Positions 6,954 through 7,085 of a stretch of 7,085 nt of DNA are shown one piece after another. Under the pieces are notes generated by a model. It was not told where the DNA came from and searched no databases. It was given only the letters and a program-made list of their open reading frames with translations. How positions within the stretch are numbered: the first letter of the stretch is position 1; each line of letters begins with the position of its first letter. The stretch comes from an uncultured Collinsella sp. Lineage in GTDB: Bacteria > Actinomycetota > Coriobacteriia > Coriobacteriales > Coriobacteriaceae. The stretch covers positions 1 through 7,085 of the forward strand of contig CABQWP010000078.1 of assembly GCA_902467875.1 (NCBI GenBank). The letters are read 5' to 3'. Position numbers and translations under genes: made by a program.

Positions 6954-6983
6954 ATTGTAGCCCGTTCGCAGAAGATGCGACAA
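6954..6983 (-). promoter_or_regulatory. Candidate sigma-70-type promoter proximal to acpS
   Basis: On the minus strand a -35-like TTGTCG (6978-6983, 4 of 6 consensus bases) and a -10-like TACAAT (6954-6959, 5 of 6) are separated by 18 bases. Transcription would begin near 6947, giving a leader of only about 22 bases, enough for the ribosome binding site but not for a riboswitch. It lies downstream of the terminator at the right edge, where the operon promoter should be. Confidence 0.6.
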
Positions 6984-6989
6984 ACGAGG

Positions 6990-7019
6990 GTTATAAAACA
7001 CAGCTACTATGTGAGACAA
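6990..7019 (-). promoter_or_regulatory. Candidate second, distal promoter
   Basis: A -35-like TTGTCT (7014-7019) and a -10-like TATAAC (6990-6995), again 18 bases apart, lie 36 bases upstream of the proximal promoter. The TTGTC core and the spacing match those of the proximal promoter, suggesting tandem promoters, but short AT-rich matches arise by chance in such regions. Confidence 0.35.
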
Positions 7020-7032
7020 AAGCCCGTAAACG

Positions 7033-7064
7033 AAAAAAGGGGGAGGCCGCGAGGCCTCCCCCTT
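7033..7064 (-). terminator. Strong intrinsic terminator of the upstream transcription unit
   Basis: A perfect 10-bp GC-rich stem (7039-7048 with 7053-7062, GGGGGAGGCC type) closes a 4-base loop; two further A-T pairs extend it. Read on the minus strand the stem runs into six T residues (7033-7038), the classic form of a rho-independent terminator. It should stop transcription entering from the right, separating the acpS operon from a minus-strand gene beyond the window. On the plus strand the trailing bases are TTCTC, a poor tail, so action in that direction is doubtful. Confidence 0.85.
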
Positions 7065-7085
7065 CTCAGTTCAAGCGTACGGCTC

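Noticed and set aside
6937..7032. Riboswitch or other structured leader upstream of acpS
   Set aside because: The proximal promoter leaves a leader of only about 22 bases, and I see no known aptamer core or leader peptide in the region.
7066..7085. Possible 3' end of an upstream minus-strand gene
   Set aside because: Two frames end in TGA just before the terminator (7071-7073 and 7066-7068), so a gene end is plausible, but 20 bases are too few to choose a frame or identify a product.

Overview
The window looks like a piece of core chromosome from a moderately GC-rich actinobacterium of the Coriobacteriia, most likely Collinsella or a close relative. This is inferred from three things: the gene order, the fused TsaB-RimI-TsaD protein, and a base composition in the high-50s % GC estimated by eye. 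No 16S or other definitive marker is present, so the genus is a best guess. I see no mobile element, CRISPR array, rRNA or tRNA gene.

All six genes lie on the minus strand and read right to left as one tightly packed unit. A strong hairpin plus T-run at the right edge (7033-7064) appears to end an upstream transcription unit. About 110 bases of promoter region follow (candidate promoters at 6954-6983 and 6990-7019). Then come acpS (holo-ACP synthase), nnr (NAD(P)HX epimerase/dehydratase), alr (alanine racemase), a family 4 Fe-S uracil-DNA glycosylase, tsaE, and a single 794-residue reading frame fusing TsaB, RimI and TsaD. A hairpin at 8-30 probably ends the operon. Junctions are a stop codon directly abutting the next start (acpS/nnr), gaps of 2, 8 and 12 bases, and a 14-base overlap (tsaE/tsaB), so one transcript with coupled translation is likely.

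The genes are housekeeping functions. AcpS makes active acyl carrier protein, Nnr repairs damaged NAD(P)H, Alr supplies D-alanine for peptidoglycan, and the glycosylase removes uracil from DNA. TsaE with the TsaB and TsaD parts of the fusion performs the last step of t6A37 tRNA modification; the RimI part would acetylate the N-terminus of ribosomal protein S18. The TsaC/Sua5 enzyme that makes the threonylcarbamoyl donor is not in this window.

I did not find an unmistakably new system. The points most worth a second look are the three-enzyme fusion with all three sets of key residues intact, the roughly 50-residue charged C-terminal tail on AcpS together with its altered SxxHT-type motif, the DNA repair gene embedded between cell-wall and tRNA genes, and short inverted repeats in the promoter region.
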